A stretch of 64,000 nt of DNA from Ulvibacterium sp965248315 (GTDB lineage Bacteria; Bacteroidota; Bacteroidia; Flavobacteriales; Flavobacteriaceae): NCBI RefSeq assembly GCF_965248315.1, contig NZ_CBDFIX010000002.1, positions 3,968,001 through 4,032,000 on the forward strand, in the 5' to 3' direction. Each line of letters opens with the position of its first letter. Position 1 is the first letter of the stretch. This document shows positions 36,101-44,602 of the stretch, one piece after another. Made by a program: the position numbers and the translations under genes. A model generated the notes under the pieces. The model was not told the origin of the DNA. It did no database searches and saw only the letters and a list, made by a program, of their open reading frames with translations.

Positions 36101-36583
36101 GGAGCGGACTACAAAGGGTTAGATCTATCGCTGTTTTTTCAAGGGGTGGGGCGTGTACAGAACTCCCTGATCGATAGGGCGGCACATCCCTTTAGTAATG
36201 GTGGTAAAACCCTTGCCGTTCATTTGGATCGGTGGAGCCCGGAAAACACCAATGCCTCCTACCCTACCTTACATTCCGCCAATGCAGGGAGAAACCAGGT
36301 TACCAGTTCGTTTTTCACCTACAATGCATCCTATCTAAGGCTAAAGAACATACAACTGGGGTATTCCTTACCGGAGTCTTTTATCAACAAGTTCGGATTA
36401 CAAAAATGCAGGGTCTATGTTACAGCGGACAACCTCCTAACGATTACAAATTCGGAGTTCCCAGATGGTTTTGACCCGGAAACCTTGGGTAACCCTGATC
36501 CGGATGCATTAAATCCAGGTAACAATGGCGAGATCTACCCTCAGGTAAAAACATACGCCATAGGACTCAATGTTACTTTTTAA
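33170..36583 (+). CDS. SusC/RagA-type TonB-dependent outer-membrane transporter with STN domain
   Basis: 1137 residues. The signal peptide ends near ANSGYSQ (about residue 43). Residues about 46-122 are an STN/secretin-like signalling domain (KISLDLAQVTLAEVFSEIES, LNRIFQDGKVSYEVFNKHII). Next are a carboxypeptidase-like domain (SGTISDSNGAPLPGANIVEK), the TonB-box region (EEVVVVGFGTQRK), a plug (SPLIIVDGVESTLNNIDPID, SVLKDASSAAIYGVRGGNGV) and the barrel, ending in a terminal Phe (YAIGLNVTF). It imports oligosaccharides together with the SusD lid and, through the STN domain, signals to FecR and the sigma factor. The stop is three bases before susD, so the two are co-transcribed. The glycan is not readable from the sequence. 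Confidence 0.96.
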   Translation: MKKPNIMEWLYKIVPELDLKMKLTFFFLIVALFQIQANSGYSQNTKISLDLAQVTLAEVFSEIESKTEFRFFYKNEDVNLDRKLTLKIKKERIHVILNRIFQDGKVSYEVFNKHIILKKATYPTSSQKQVDSSPKLYQLQISGTISDSNGAPLPGANIVEKGTTNGTQSDFDGNFSISVADQNAVLVVSYLGFTTQEVQVAGQTAISINLQEDAGALEEVVVVGFGTQRKINLTGSVEVIDDAALENRPVNNVSNLLAGQASGVTAFSGGGQPGLDESNISIRGNTTFGGSNSPLIIVDGVESTLNNIDPIDIASISVLKDASSAAIYGVRGGNGVIIVTTKRGRSGALMVNYSTSFGFQEFTETPTFTNSFDYATLRNEALVNDGNAPEFTDEQLQAFQNGSAPSTDWLGALLTPDGFTQRHHLALSGGSDTFNYSASLGYLDTEGLIPNTNYRRYSFRLNLDQKINDRLTLGYNVALTRRDVEEPRGGVGSIYSKNFREHPTVPIRNSDGNFVAFINEHNSVAEANEGGLQRTLEDKLLGSVSAEFKILEGLNIKGIAAINQDYRNFNDFDRFLQLYNTDGSEAIGLPSRIEVQESRRTNINLQALLTYEKTFGKHYIKALLGHNSIQDDFKLTQTARTGLPSSNVSDELALGDPDTATNDSDVELYRLESYFGRLNYNFDDRYLFEFTLRQDATSRFAEANRKEVFPSFSLGWNLANEEFFRIEELNQLKLRGSWGQLGNQEVIVNGTVSNFAYAPTFRAGRGYQAGGQLQTSFREGLIANPDLRWETITKSNVGLDAALFNSSFQFSFDYFSENRDDILAVVPLPGSFGASAPPSNVASSIARGIEMSFNYNGSIGDDFRYSIGYNMTNFLKAPTIDALPENGEVPGRSVGDPINNIFGYEALGLFQNDAEIASAPDQTALGGTPVPGDIRYADINGRDENGNLTGQPDGVIDPDDRTSLGTFTPKLFYGFNFGADYKGLDLSLFFQGVGRVQNSLIDRAAHPFSNGGKTLAVHLDRWSPENTNASYPTLHSANAGRNQVTSSFFTYNASYLRLKNIQLGYSLPESFINKFGLQKCRVYVTADNLLTITNSEFPDGFDPETLGNPDPDALNPGNNGEIYPQVKTYAIGLNVTF

Positions 36584-36586
36584 TCA

Positions 36587-38197
36587 ATGAAAAACTGCGA
36601 TATGAAAATTTTAAATAGTATAAGCTTTAAAAAATCCATCCTTTTGGGTGGGGTCACGATAGCGTTAATGGTAATTTCTTCCTGTAGTAAGGATTTTCTG
36701 GATGTCTCACCGGATGATACCATTAATCCCGATACTTTTTATCAAACGGAGGCCGATGCCATCGCCGGGGCCTTTAGTGTTTATGAGCTGTTATCCTCCA
36801 ATGATCCTTACGAACGCTATCATATGATCGGAAGGAATATTTGGAGCGATGACGCCTGGGGTACAAGTTTTACGGCCGGCCAATACGAACCCATTGGGCA
36901 GGGAACACATTCCCCAAGTTTTGGAATGATCAATCAGGTATGGGGATTCTTTTACAATATGATCCGAAGGAGCAACGTTTTTCTGGCCAATGTGGACAAT
37001 ACGGAAATGGATGCCGGGCTACGTGAACGTTTAAAGGCGGAAGTGCGTTTCCTAAGGGCCTTTGCCTATCAAGAGCTTACCTTTTTATATGGGGATGTTC
37101 CACTGATAACGGAAGTAGTACCCGTAGAGGATGCCAAAAATACGACAAGGACGGCAAAGGCAGAAGTGATAAACTTTGTGCTAAGCGAGTTAGAGGCCAC
37201 CGCGGGTGTTTTGCCGCCCTCCTATTCCGGATTGGACGTAGGGCGTGCCACCAAAGGTGCCGCAGATGCCCTCCGCTGCCGGGTATTGATGTTCGAAAAC
37301 AACTTTACGGAAGCGATCAACGCCGCACAGGACGTTATGGCCGGGCCCTATAATCTGGAAACCAATTTCGGGGATATTTTTAAACTGGCCAATGAAAACA
37401 ACGAGGAAGTCATTTTTGATATTCAATACCTTACCGCAGGGTGGGATTATCTAAATGCCCAACAGTTGTATTCATTACCGCCCAGTTTAGGAGGGTGGAC
37501 CGGATCCTCGCCCAGTCAATCCTTGGTCGATGAATTTGAAACCTCCAACGGAATGGATATCGAAGATCCGGGAAGTGGCTATGACCCGGACAATCCTTTT
37601 GAAAATAGGGACCCGCGACTTGGGCAATCCATAATTTTCCCAGGGGAGACCATTGACGGTGTAACCCTGGATCCATGGAATACGGATGGTGCGGATCGCC
37701 TGGGAGGGGGAAACTCCACCACGACCGGATATTGGATCAAAAAGTTCTATGACAATACACTGCCGACCGCGCAGGACGGTACCAATTACATTTTAATACG
37801 CTATGCGGAAGTCTTGCTGAACTATGCGGAAGCCGTCAATGAAACATCTGGTCCTACCACGGAGGTTTATACCACCTTAAATTCCATTCGGTCAAGGGCA
37901 GGTATGCCAGATCTACCCGTAGGTCTAGGTCAGGATGAAATGCGGGAGCGCATTTTACATGAACGGCGGGTAGAATTGGCCTTTGAGGGTGATCGTTTTT
38001 ACACGATCCGTAGGCGTAGGATAGCGGAACAAGTGGTACCTCAAGATGTGCTCGGAGCAGTGAATCCCGCCAGTGGTACAAACGTGTTGGCCAATACGGG
38101 ACGTTTATTTGATCCGGCAAAGGATTACCTATGGCCTATCCCCCAGGAAGAAATAGATCTATCCGAAGGGATAATAACCCAAAACCCCAATTGGTAA
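36587..38197 (+). CDS. SusD/RagB family glycan-binding lipoprotein
   Basis: 536 residues. Signal and lipobox ILLGGVTIALMVISSC are followed by SKDFLDVSPDDTINPDTFYQ, the usual SusD N-terminus. TPR-like helices (RLKAEVRFLRAFAYQELTFL, KGAADALRCRVLMF) and the C-terminal hallmark EMRERILHERRVELAFEGDR, then PIPQEEIDLSEGIITQNPNW, are all present. It forms the surface lid of the SusC channel. The annotated start is ATG 36587, just after the susC stop; ATG 36602 (MKILNSISF) would give an equally good signal peptide. A strong terminator follows at 38247. Confidence 0.96.
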   Translation: MKNCDMKILNSISFKKSILLGGVTIALMVISSCSKDFLDVSPDDTINPDTFYQTEADAIAGAFSVYELLSSNDPYERYHMIGRNIWSDDAWGTSFTAGQYEPIGQGTHSPSFGMINQVWGFFYNMIRRSNVFLANVDNTEMDAGLRERLKAEVRFLRAFAYQELTFLYGDVPLITEVVPVEDAKNTTRTAKAEVINFVLSELEATAGVLPPSYSGLDVGRATKGAADALRCRVLMFENNFTEAINAAQDVMAGPYNLETNFGDIFKLANENNEEVIFDIQYLTAGWDYLNAQQLYSLPPSLGGWTGSSPSQSLVDEFETSNGMDIEDPGSGYDPDNPFENRDPRLGQSIIFPGETIDGVTLDPWNTDGADRLGGGNSTTTGYWIKKFYDNTLPTAQDGTNYILIRYAEVLLNYAEAVNETSGPTTEVYTTLNSIRSRAGMPDLPVGLGQDEMRERILHERRVELAFEGDRFYTIRRRRIAEQVVPQDVLGAVNPASGTNVLANTGRLFDPAKDYLWPIPQEEIDLSEGIITQNPNW

Positions 38198-38246
38198 GAG
38201 ATAAAGAGCGTATTTAATTTAAGTTAATTTTTTGTTTATGTTAGTT

Positions 38247-38289
38247 TAAAATGGGGGTTGGGGTTAGTCGCTCAAACCCCCATTTTTTT
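38247..38289 (+). terminator. Intrinsic terminator after susD
   Basis: AATGGGGGTT pairs perfectly with AACCCCCATT across a 16-base loop, followed by a T run (TTTTT). It lies about 50 bases after the susD stop and only a few bases before the next ATG, so the FG-GAP genes are probably a separate or attenuated unit. Confidence 0.9.
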
Positions 38290-38297
38290 AAATCAGA

Positions 38298-41200
38298 ATG
38301 TACAGATTGTCAATTTTTATAAGGAAAAATGGAAATGCCCCGCTCTTGCTATTATGTCTTTGTACCCTAACGGGTTGTACAAAAAAAACAACGCCCTTGG
38401 AAAAATCCCTTGTTAAAAATGTGGACTCTCTGGCCTTATTTAAAATTCTCCCCCCAAGCTATACCGGAATCACGTTTGCGAATAGGATACAAGAAAGTAT
38501 GTATATGAACGGGCTCACCTATGAATATATATACAATGGTAGCGGTGTCTCGGTAGGCGACCTCAACGATGATGGGCTTCAGGATATTTTTTTCGTTTCA
38601 AGCTTTGGGGGAAATGAACTATACTTAAATGGGGGCGATTTAAAGTTTAGAAATACTACTGAAACGTCAAATGTTAGGGGAACTTACGGGTTTTATACCG
38701 GAACCACTATGGTAGACATCGACCATGATGGGGACTTGGATATTTATGCATGCAGATCGGGCTTGTTCGATGATCCGGATAAAAGAAAAAATGAACTTTA
38801 CATCAATCAGGGAAATGATCCGAACGGGATTCCCGTATTTAAGGAAGAAGCTAAAAAGTACAATTTAGATTTGCCCCATCAATCCACACAAGCGGCTTTT
38901 TTTGATTATGACAGGGATGGGGACTTGGATCTGTTTTTACTGAACCATGGTACGGATGCTTCTTATACCTCGGACTTTAAACAAGTACCGAAACTCCTTC
39001 AAAAAAAATCGCCCTATCAAAGCGATCGCCTGTTCAGAAATGATGAAGGTACCTATGTAGACGTCAGTGATGCTGCAGGAATTGTTAATAACACCATCAG
39101 CTTTGGTCTGGGCATTGCCATTGGTGACATCAATAATGATGGTTGGCCGGATGTTCTTATAGGGCAGGATTATGCGGAAAAAGACCATCTTTATATCAAT
39201 CAGGGCAACGGTACTTTTAAGGAGGTAATACGGCAGGCCACCAATCATATTTCCAATTTTTCCATGGGCAATGATATGGCCGATTTCAACAATGACGGCC
39301 TATTGGATTTTATTTCGGTAGACATGGTCTCCGAACATAATTATGATAGCAAGACCAGTATGAGCGGTATGGCCCCCGAACGTTTTTACCAACTTATGGA
39401 CTATGGGCTGCACCACCAATATATGTTCAACACCTTACAACTCAATAATGGTATCCCGGATGGTGATAACGTACCCGTATTCTCGGATGTGGCCCAACTG
39501 GCCGGGGTATCCAATACGGATTGGAGTTGGGCGCCCCTTTTTTTTGATATGGACAATGATGGGTTAAAAGACCTATTTGTATCCAACGGTATCAAAAGGG
39601 ATTTTAGGAACAATGACTATGTACGCTATAAGAAAAAGCGGCTGGCCCAATACGTTCAGGACCAAAAGACCACCAAACAACCCAAAAAGCTTCTGGAAGA
39701 TTACATTCGTGATCTCATGGGAAAGATTCCAAAAAGGAATAGGGACAATCTCTTTTTCCGGAATAACGGGAATCTCACCTTTGCCAAGAAAAATGTAAAC
39801 TGGAACCTCAGCGCATTGACCAGTACCACCGGTGCCGCCTATGCCGATCTGGATAATGACGGTGATCTGGATCTGGTGACCAATAACGTGGACGATTACG
39901 GCTTCATCTACCGCAATAACACCAACGAGCTAAAAGTCGGAAACAATTATATACAATTTCAGCTAAAGGGCAGTGAAAAAAATCCGTATGGGATAGGTAC
40001 CCGCATCCAAATTGAACATAGCAACGGGCAAAGGCAACTCTTGGAAAAGTATCCGACCCGTGGGTTTCAGTCCTCCGTTGGTGGACACTTGCACTTTGGA
40101 ATCGGTACTGCGGAAAAGATTGACCAGATGGTGGTGAAATGGCCCGATGGCACCGAAGAAACCCTAAACGCCCTGGAGGTAAACCAGGTATATACATTAC
40201 ACTATAAAAACGCAGAGGTAGTTCCCCCAAAGCCTCTTAAAATCCAACAGCGCTTCACCGATGTTACCACAAAAAGCGGTATTGATTTTTTGCATCGGGA
40301 AAATGTATTTGACGATTTTGAACGTGAGGGCCTATTGCCCCATAAAATGTCACAATTCGGCCCGGCATTGGCCGTAGGGGATGTAAATGGTGACCTATTG
40401 GACGATTTTTATGTCGGTGGCGCCTTGGGGTATCCCGGAACGCTTTATGTACAAAAAATAGATGGAACCTTTCAGGAAGATAATCAAAATTCAAGCTTAT
40501 GGAACAAAGAACAAGGTTATGAGGATACCGCGGCCTTGTTTTTGGATGTGGAAAACGATGGCGATCTAGATCTTTATGTAGTCAGCGGAGGAAACGAAAA
40601 CAATCAAAATTCAAAAGGTTTACAGGATCGCCTCTACCTAAACAAGGGAAAAGGCCAATTTAGCCGCTATTTGGATATCCCAAAAATACGGAACAGCGGG
40701 TCAGTGGTCAAAGCTTTTGATTTTGACGGGGACGGGGATCAGGACCTATTCATTGGAGGACGACAAATCCCGGGAAAATACCCTTTCCCGGCGGACTCTT
40801 ATGTATTACGGAATGATTCCTTCCCCAAAAAAATTGCACTTACCGATATCACCAAGGAGTGGGCCCCGGAGCTTTTAGGCCTGGGCATGGTTACGGACAT
40901 GGCCTGGATAGAACTTAATGGGGACAACCGTACGGATATGGTCATTGTGGGTGAATGGATGCCCATTACCGTTTTTTACAATACCGATCGTGGATTTATC
41001 AAGGCAGACGGTACAGGATTGGAAAACCATACCGGATGGTGGAATACTATCAATGCGGCCGATTTTGATCAGGACGGGGATATGGATCTTATTGCCGGAA
41101 ACCTGGGGTTAAATTACAAATACAAGAGCAGTCCCGAAGCACCTTTTGAAATCTATACCAAAGACTTTGATGGTAACGGATCTTTGGATATTGCCTTGGG

Positions 41201-41750
41201 ATACTACGAAGAGGGGAATCTTTTCCCCTTACGGGGAAGGGAGTGCAGTTCTGACCAAGTACCCATGATCAAGGAAAAATTCCCTACCTATGATCTGTTT
41301 GCCAAGGCCTCCCTGGAAGAGGTCTATGGCCGAAAGAACATGGAAGGTGCATTGCATTATGCCGCTACCGATTTTGCCACCAGTTATTTGGAGAATAAAG
41401 GAGATGGAACATTTGCTGTAGATCCCCTACCCCATCTGGCGCAATTATCGGCAACAAATACCATCGAAATCCAAGATTTTAATCGGGACGGTTATTTGGA
41501 TGTACTACTTGCGGGCAACCTATATGGGGCCGAAGTGGAAACCCCCAGAAACGATGCCAGTTACGGACTTTTGTTAACAGGTAATGGCAAGGGCAAGTTT
41601 AAACCTGTACCCCCCAATAAAAGTGGATTATACATCCCCGGGGATATCAAAGGCAGCCAACCTATCAATTTTTTAGGAAGGGAACAAGGTTTTCTTTTCG
41701 CCAAAAATGGAGATGCATTGCAATTGATCATGCTAAAACAACATCCTTAA
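38298..41750 (+). CDS. VCBS/FG-GAP repeat lipoprotein with ASPIC/UnbV domain
   Basis: 1150 residues. The lipobox is LLLLCLCTLTGC (Cys27). Many propeller blades carry calcium-type loops: GDLNDDGLQDIFF, VDIDHDGDLDIYA, FDYDRDGDLDLFL, GDINNDGWPDVLI, FDMDNDGLKDLFV, ADLDNDGDLDLVT. An ASPIC/UnbV domain lies near residues 555-640 (GIGTRIQIEHSNGQRQLLEK, GIGTAEKIDQMVVKWPDGTE). A second propeller follows with GDVNGDLLDDFYVGG and FDFDGDGDQDLFIGGRQIPG. Such proteins are frequent beside SusC/SusD pairs in marine Bacteroidota and are probably surface glycan-binding or enzyme-associated proteins. No catalytic site is recognised. It ends with TAA directly followed by the ATG of the next gene. Confidence 0.9.
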   Translation: MYRLSIFIRKNGNAPLLLLCLCTLTGCTKKTTPLEKSLVKNVDSLALFKILPPSYTGITFANRIQESMYMNGLTYEYIYNGSGVSVGDLNDDGLQDIFFVSSFGGNELYLNGGDLKFRNTTETSNVRGTYGFYTGTTMVDIDHDGDLDIYACRSGLFDDPDKRKNELYINQGNDPNGIPVFKEEAKKYNLDLPHQSTQAAFFDYDRDGDLDLFLLNHGTDASYTSDFKQVPKLLQKKSPYQSDRLFRNDEGTYVDVSDAAGIVNNTISFGLGIAIGDINNDGWPDVLIGQDYAEKDHLYINQGNGTFKEVIRQATNHISNFSMGNDMADFNNDGLLDFISVDMVSEHNYDSKTSMSGMAPERFYQLMDYGLHHQYMFNTLQLNNGIPDGDNVPVFSDVAQLAGVSNTDWSWAPLFFDMDNDGLKDLFVSNGIKRDFRNNDYVRYKKKRLAQYVQDQKTTKQPKKLLEDYIRDLMGKIPKRNRDNLFFRNNGNLTFAKKNVNWNLSALTSTTGAAYADLDNDGDLDLVTNNVDDYGFIYRNNTNELKVGNNYIQFQLKGSEKNPYGIGTRIQIEHSNGQRQLLEKYPTRGFQSSVGGHLHFGIGTAEKIDQMVVKWPDGTEETLNALEVNQVYTLHYKNAEVVPPKPLKIQQRFTDVTTKSGIDFLHRENVFDDFEREGLLPHKMSQFGPALAVGDVNGDLLDDFYVGGALGYPGTLYVQKIDGTFQEDNQNSSLWNKEQGYEDTAALFLDVENDGDLDLYVVSGGNENNQNSKGLQDRLYLNKGKGQFSRYLDIPKIRNSGSVVKAFDFDGDGDQDLFIGGRQIPGKYPFPADSYVLRNDSFPKKIALTDITKEWAPELLGLGMVTDMAWIELNGDNRTDMVIVGEWMPITVFYNTDRGFIKADGTGLENHTGWWNTINAADFDQDGDMDLIAGNLGLNYKYKSSPEAPFEIYTKDFDGNGSLDIALGYYEEGNLFPLRGRECSSDQVPMIKEKFPTYDLFAKASLEEVYGRKNMEGALHYAATDFATSYLENKGDGTFAVDPLPHLAQLSATNTIEIQDFNRDGYLDVLLAGNLYGAEVETPRNDASYGLLLTGNGKGKFKPVPPNKSGLYIPGDIKGSQPINFLGREQGFLFAKNGDALQLIMLKQHP

Positions 41751-44030
41751 ATGCCCATCTATTTTATCCAAACCAATTGCCTGCGTAGTAATCCGGCCAA
41801 AGGAAGGGAAAAACAAACATGCGCACTTCTTGCATTTCTAAGTACCCTTCTATTGCTATCTACCAGTTGCCATAGATCTACCAAGGATTTTAAGACCGCT
41901 GACAAGGAACATTTTGCACCTCATAGCAATTTGGCCATGGCGGAGGAACTTAAATCCCTCGCAGAAAATGCAGATCCTGCAAACAACTATATGCTCAATG
42001 AGGAACGGGCCGTGTATTACTATAAAAATTACCTCAGGGCCGATCGGAAGGATACCCTATCCCTTTGGCTCCACACCCGGTATCTTGAAGAACTGATCAA
42101 TGCAGGCTTTGTAGAAAAGGCCATTACCGAAATTGAAAACCGCCTTAAGGACCAAAAAGAAACGGAGGTTACCTCCTTAAATAAAGAGCTATATGATCTT
42201 TTGGCCCTTGCCTACCTTCAAAAGGGCGAGGAAGAGAACTGTGTGGAACACCATACCGCAAAGTCCTGTATTATTCCTATAGAAGAGGAAGGGCTCCATC
42301 ATGATACCTCCAGTGCCGAAAAGGCCATTTTAATCTATACAAAAATTCTCAAGGCCTTTCCGAATGACTTGCAGGCCCGGTGGTTGTTAAATCTGGCCTA
42401 TATGACCCTTGGGGATTATCCGGAGGGGGTCCCGAAGAATGTTCATATTCCGGATATTGTCAAAACAAAAACCACGGAAATCCCGAAATTCCGGGATGTG
42501 GCCATGCACTTAGGGATACATGCTACCGGACTGGCCGGTGGAGTGGTCAGTGAGGATTTTGACAATGATGGCCTTTTGGACCTCATGGTTTCTTCCTACG
42601 GTCTAAATGACCCGTTACGGCTCTTTAGGAATACGGGCAAAGGTAAGTTTGAGGATATTTCCGAAGCTGCAGGTTTAAAAGGCTTGACCGGGGGGCTTAA
42701 TCTGCTCCAAGCCGATTATAACAATGACGGTTTTTCCGATGTTCTGGTAGTTCGGGGGGCCTGGTTGGGGAATTACGGGAGGTTTCCCAATTCCCTGCTT
42801 CGTAATAATGGGAACAACACCTTTACCGATGTAACCCAGGAAGCCGGACTGCTGTCCTATTTTCCCACCCAAACGGCCGCATGGGCGGATTTTAACAAGG
42901 ATGGCTTTTTAGACCTTTTCATCGGCAATGAATCCCCGGACAGCCCACATCCTTGCGAACTTTATGTAAATAAAGGGGATGGTACGTTCGAGGAGGTCGC
43001 ACAGCAGGTAGGCCTTTCGGTGGTCGGTGTCATAAAGGGTGCCGCTTGGGGCGATATCAACAATGATGGCCTCCCTGATCTATACCTGTCCAATCTGTCC
43101 GGTAACAATCGCCTGTTCCTAAATCGCTGTGGGATATCAAAATCCAGTTGGCAGTTTGTTGAGATAGCCGCTATTTCCGGGGTACAGGAACCCTATCATA
43201 GTTTTCCGACCTGGTTTTGGGATTTTAACAATGATGGCTTTGAGGATATTTTCGTCTCGGGCTATACCTTGGATCGTTTGGACAAGGCGGCGGAAGACGA
43301 GGCCCGGGCCCTATTGGGAAGAAAAACAATGGCCGAAACGCCGCGTCTCTATAAAAACAACGGGGACAATTCCTTTACCGATGTCTCCAGGGCATACGGC
43401 ATCCACCGGCCCCTGTACACTATGGGGTGCAACTATGGTGATTTGGACAATGACGGTTTTTTGGACTTTTATTTAGGTACCGGTACCCCGAACCTAAATG
43501 CCATCGTACCCAACCGTATGTACAGGAACATGGAGGGGAAACGCTTTGAGGATATTACCTTCCAAGGAGGCTTCGGCCATATCCAAAAAGGGCATGGTAT
43601 CGCTTTTTTCGATTATGACAACGATGGCGACCAGGACATCTACGAAGTCTTGGGCGGTGCGGTCTCAGGAGATACCTTCCAAAACATCCTGTTTGAAAAC
43701 GGGGGCAATGCCAATGCCTGGATCACGCTGCGTCTGGTGGGGAAGACCGCCAATCGTTCCGCCATTGGGGCGCGGATCAAAATTACGGTCGAGGACAAGA
43801 CCGGTACCGAGCGGTCCATCTATACTACGGTATCCTCGGGGGGAAGCTTTGGGGCTTCCAGCCTACAACAGGAAATAGGGCTGGGACAGATCAAGGAAAT
43901 CAGGGAAGTAAAAATCTGGTGGCCGGACGATACCAATACCGTAAGCACCTTTCAACAACTGAGGCCCAATAGTTTTATCACCATCCAACAAGATGGGAAC
44001 CGCATCACCTATGAAACGCGAAACCAGTAA
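41751..44030 (+). CDS. CRTAC1-like lipoprotein: TPR-like, FG-GAP and ASPIC/UnbV domains
   Basis: 759 residues. The lipobox STLLLLSTSC puts the Cys near residue 42. Residues about 60-230 are helical, TPR-like (NEERAVYYYKNYLRADRKDT), with a Cys/His motif NCVEHHTAKSCIIPI that recurs in this family. FG-GAP blades follow (EDFDNDGLLDLMVSSYG, ADYNNDGFSDVLVVRGAWLG, GDINNDGLPDLYLSNLSG, FDYDNDGDQDIYEVLGG), then an ASPIC/UnbV end (AIGARIKITVEDKTGTER, VSSGGSFGASSLQQEIGLG, VKIWWPDDTNT). The ATG abuts the stop of the upstream FG-GAP gene, so they form one operon. The last codons, CAG TAA, are the first unit of a (CAGTAAT)n tract, so repeat change could alter the C-terminus or stop. The molecular function is unproven. 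Confidence 0.9.
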   Translation: MPIYFIQTNCLRSNPAKGREKQTCALLAFLSTLLLLSTSCHRSTKDFKTADKEHFAPHSNLAMAEELKSLAENADPANNYMLNEERAVYYYKNYLRADRKDTLSLWLHTRYLEELINAGFVEKAITEIENRLKDQKETEVTSLNKELYDLLALAYLQKGEEENCVEHHTAKSCIIPIEEEGLHHDTSSAEKAILIYTKILKAFPNDLQARWLLNLAYMTLGDYPEGVPKNVHIPDIVKTKTTEIPKFRDVAMHLGIHATGLAGGVVSEDFDNDGLLDLMVSSYGLNDPLRLFRNTGKGKFEDISEAAGLKGLTGGLNLLQADYNNDGFSDVLVVRGAWLGNYGRFPNSLLRNNGNNTFTDVTQEAGLLSYFPTQTAAWADFNKDGFLDLFIGNESPDSPHPCELYVNKGDGTFEEVAQQVGLSVVGVIKGAAWGDINNDGLPDLYLSNLSGNNRLFLNRCGISKSSWQFVEIAAISGVQEPYHSFPTWFWDFNNDGFEDIFVSGYTLDRLDKAAEDEARALLGRKTMAETPRLYKNNGDNSFTDVSRAYGIHRPLYTMGCNYGDLDNDGFLDFYLGTGTPNLNAIVPNRMYRNMEGKRFEDITFQGGFGHIQKGHGIAFFDYDNDGDQDIYEVLGGAVSGDTFQNILFENGGNANAWITLRLVGKTANRSAIGARIKITVEDKTGTERSIYTTVSSGGSFGASSLQQEIGLGQIKEIREVKIWWPDDTNTVSTFQQLRPNSFITIQQDGNRITYETRNQ

Positions 44031-44602
44031 TCAGTAATCAGTAATCAGTAATCAGTAATCAGTAATCAGTAATCAGTAATCAGTAATCAGTAATCAGTAA
44101 TCAGTAATCAGTAATCAGTAATTAGTAATTAGTAATTAGTAATTAGTAACACAATAACTCAATTATCAATAACCAATGATGCAATAAACAATAACCTGAA
44201 ACCAGAAACCCGGAACCCATTGAACAATGAATCAATAACTAAATAACCAGTAACCCAATAACTGAATAACCAGTAACCCAATAACTGAATAACCAGTAAC
44301 CCAATGAACAATGAATCAATGAATCAATAACCCAATAACTGAATAACCAGTAGTCCAACAACTAAATAACCTGAAACCAGAAACCGGTAATCAGTAATCA
44401 GTAATTAGTAATTAGTAACTCAATAACCAATAACTCAATAACCTAACAATCCAACAATCCAACAATCCAATAACTCAATGATCAATAAACAATAACCTGA
44501 AACCCAATAACCAATGAACAATGACCAGCAACCAACAACCAGTAACCAGTAATCAGTAATTGGTAACTCAATAACTAACAACCAATAACACAATAACCCG
44601 TA
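44025..44602. repeat. Heptanucleotide repeat tract, 14 x CAGTAAT then degenerate
   Basis: 44025-44122 is fourteen perfect CAGTAAT units. 44123-44150 is four TAGTAAY units. From there to about 44600 the sequence is a degenerate 7-mer texture of the AATAACC/AATAACT/CAGTAAC type, with a second small CAGTAAT block near 44391-44415. The plus strand is poor in G. No gene is visible in this gap. The first unit contains the last codon and stop of the upstream gene and the tract ends at the GH109 start. Confidence 0.95.

Noticed and set aside
44025..44150. CRISPR-like array
   Set aside because: Seven-base units without spacers; this is a simple tandem repeat. No cas gene is near.
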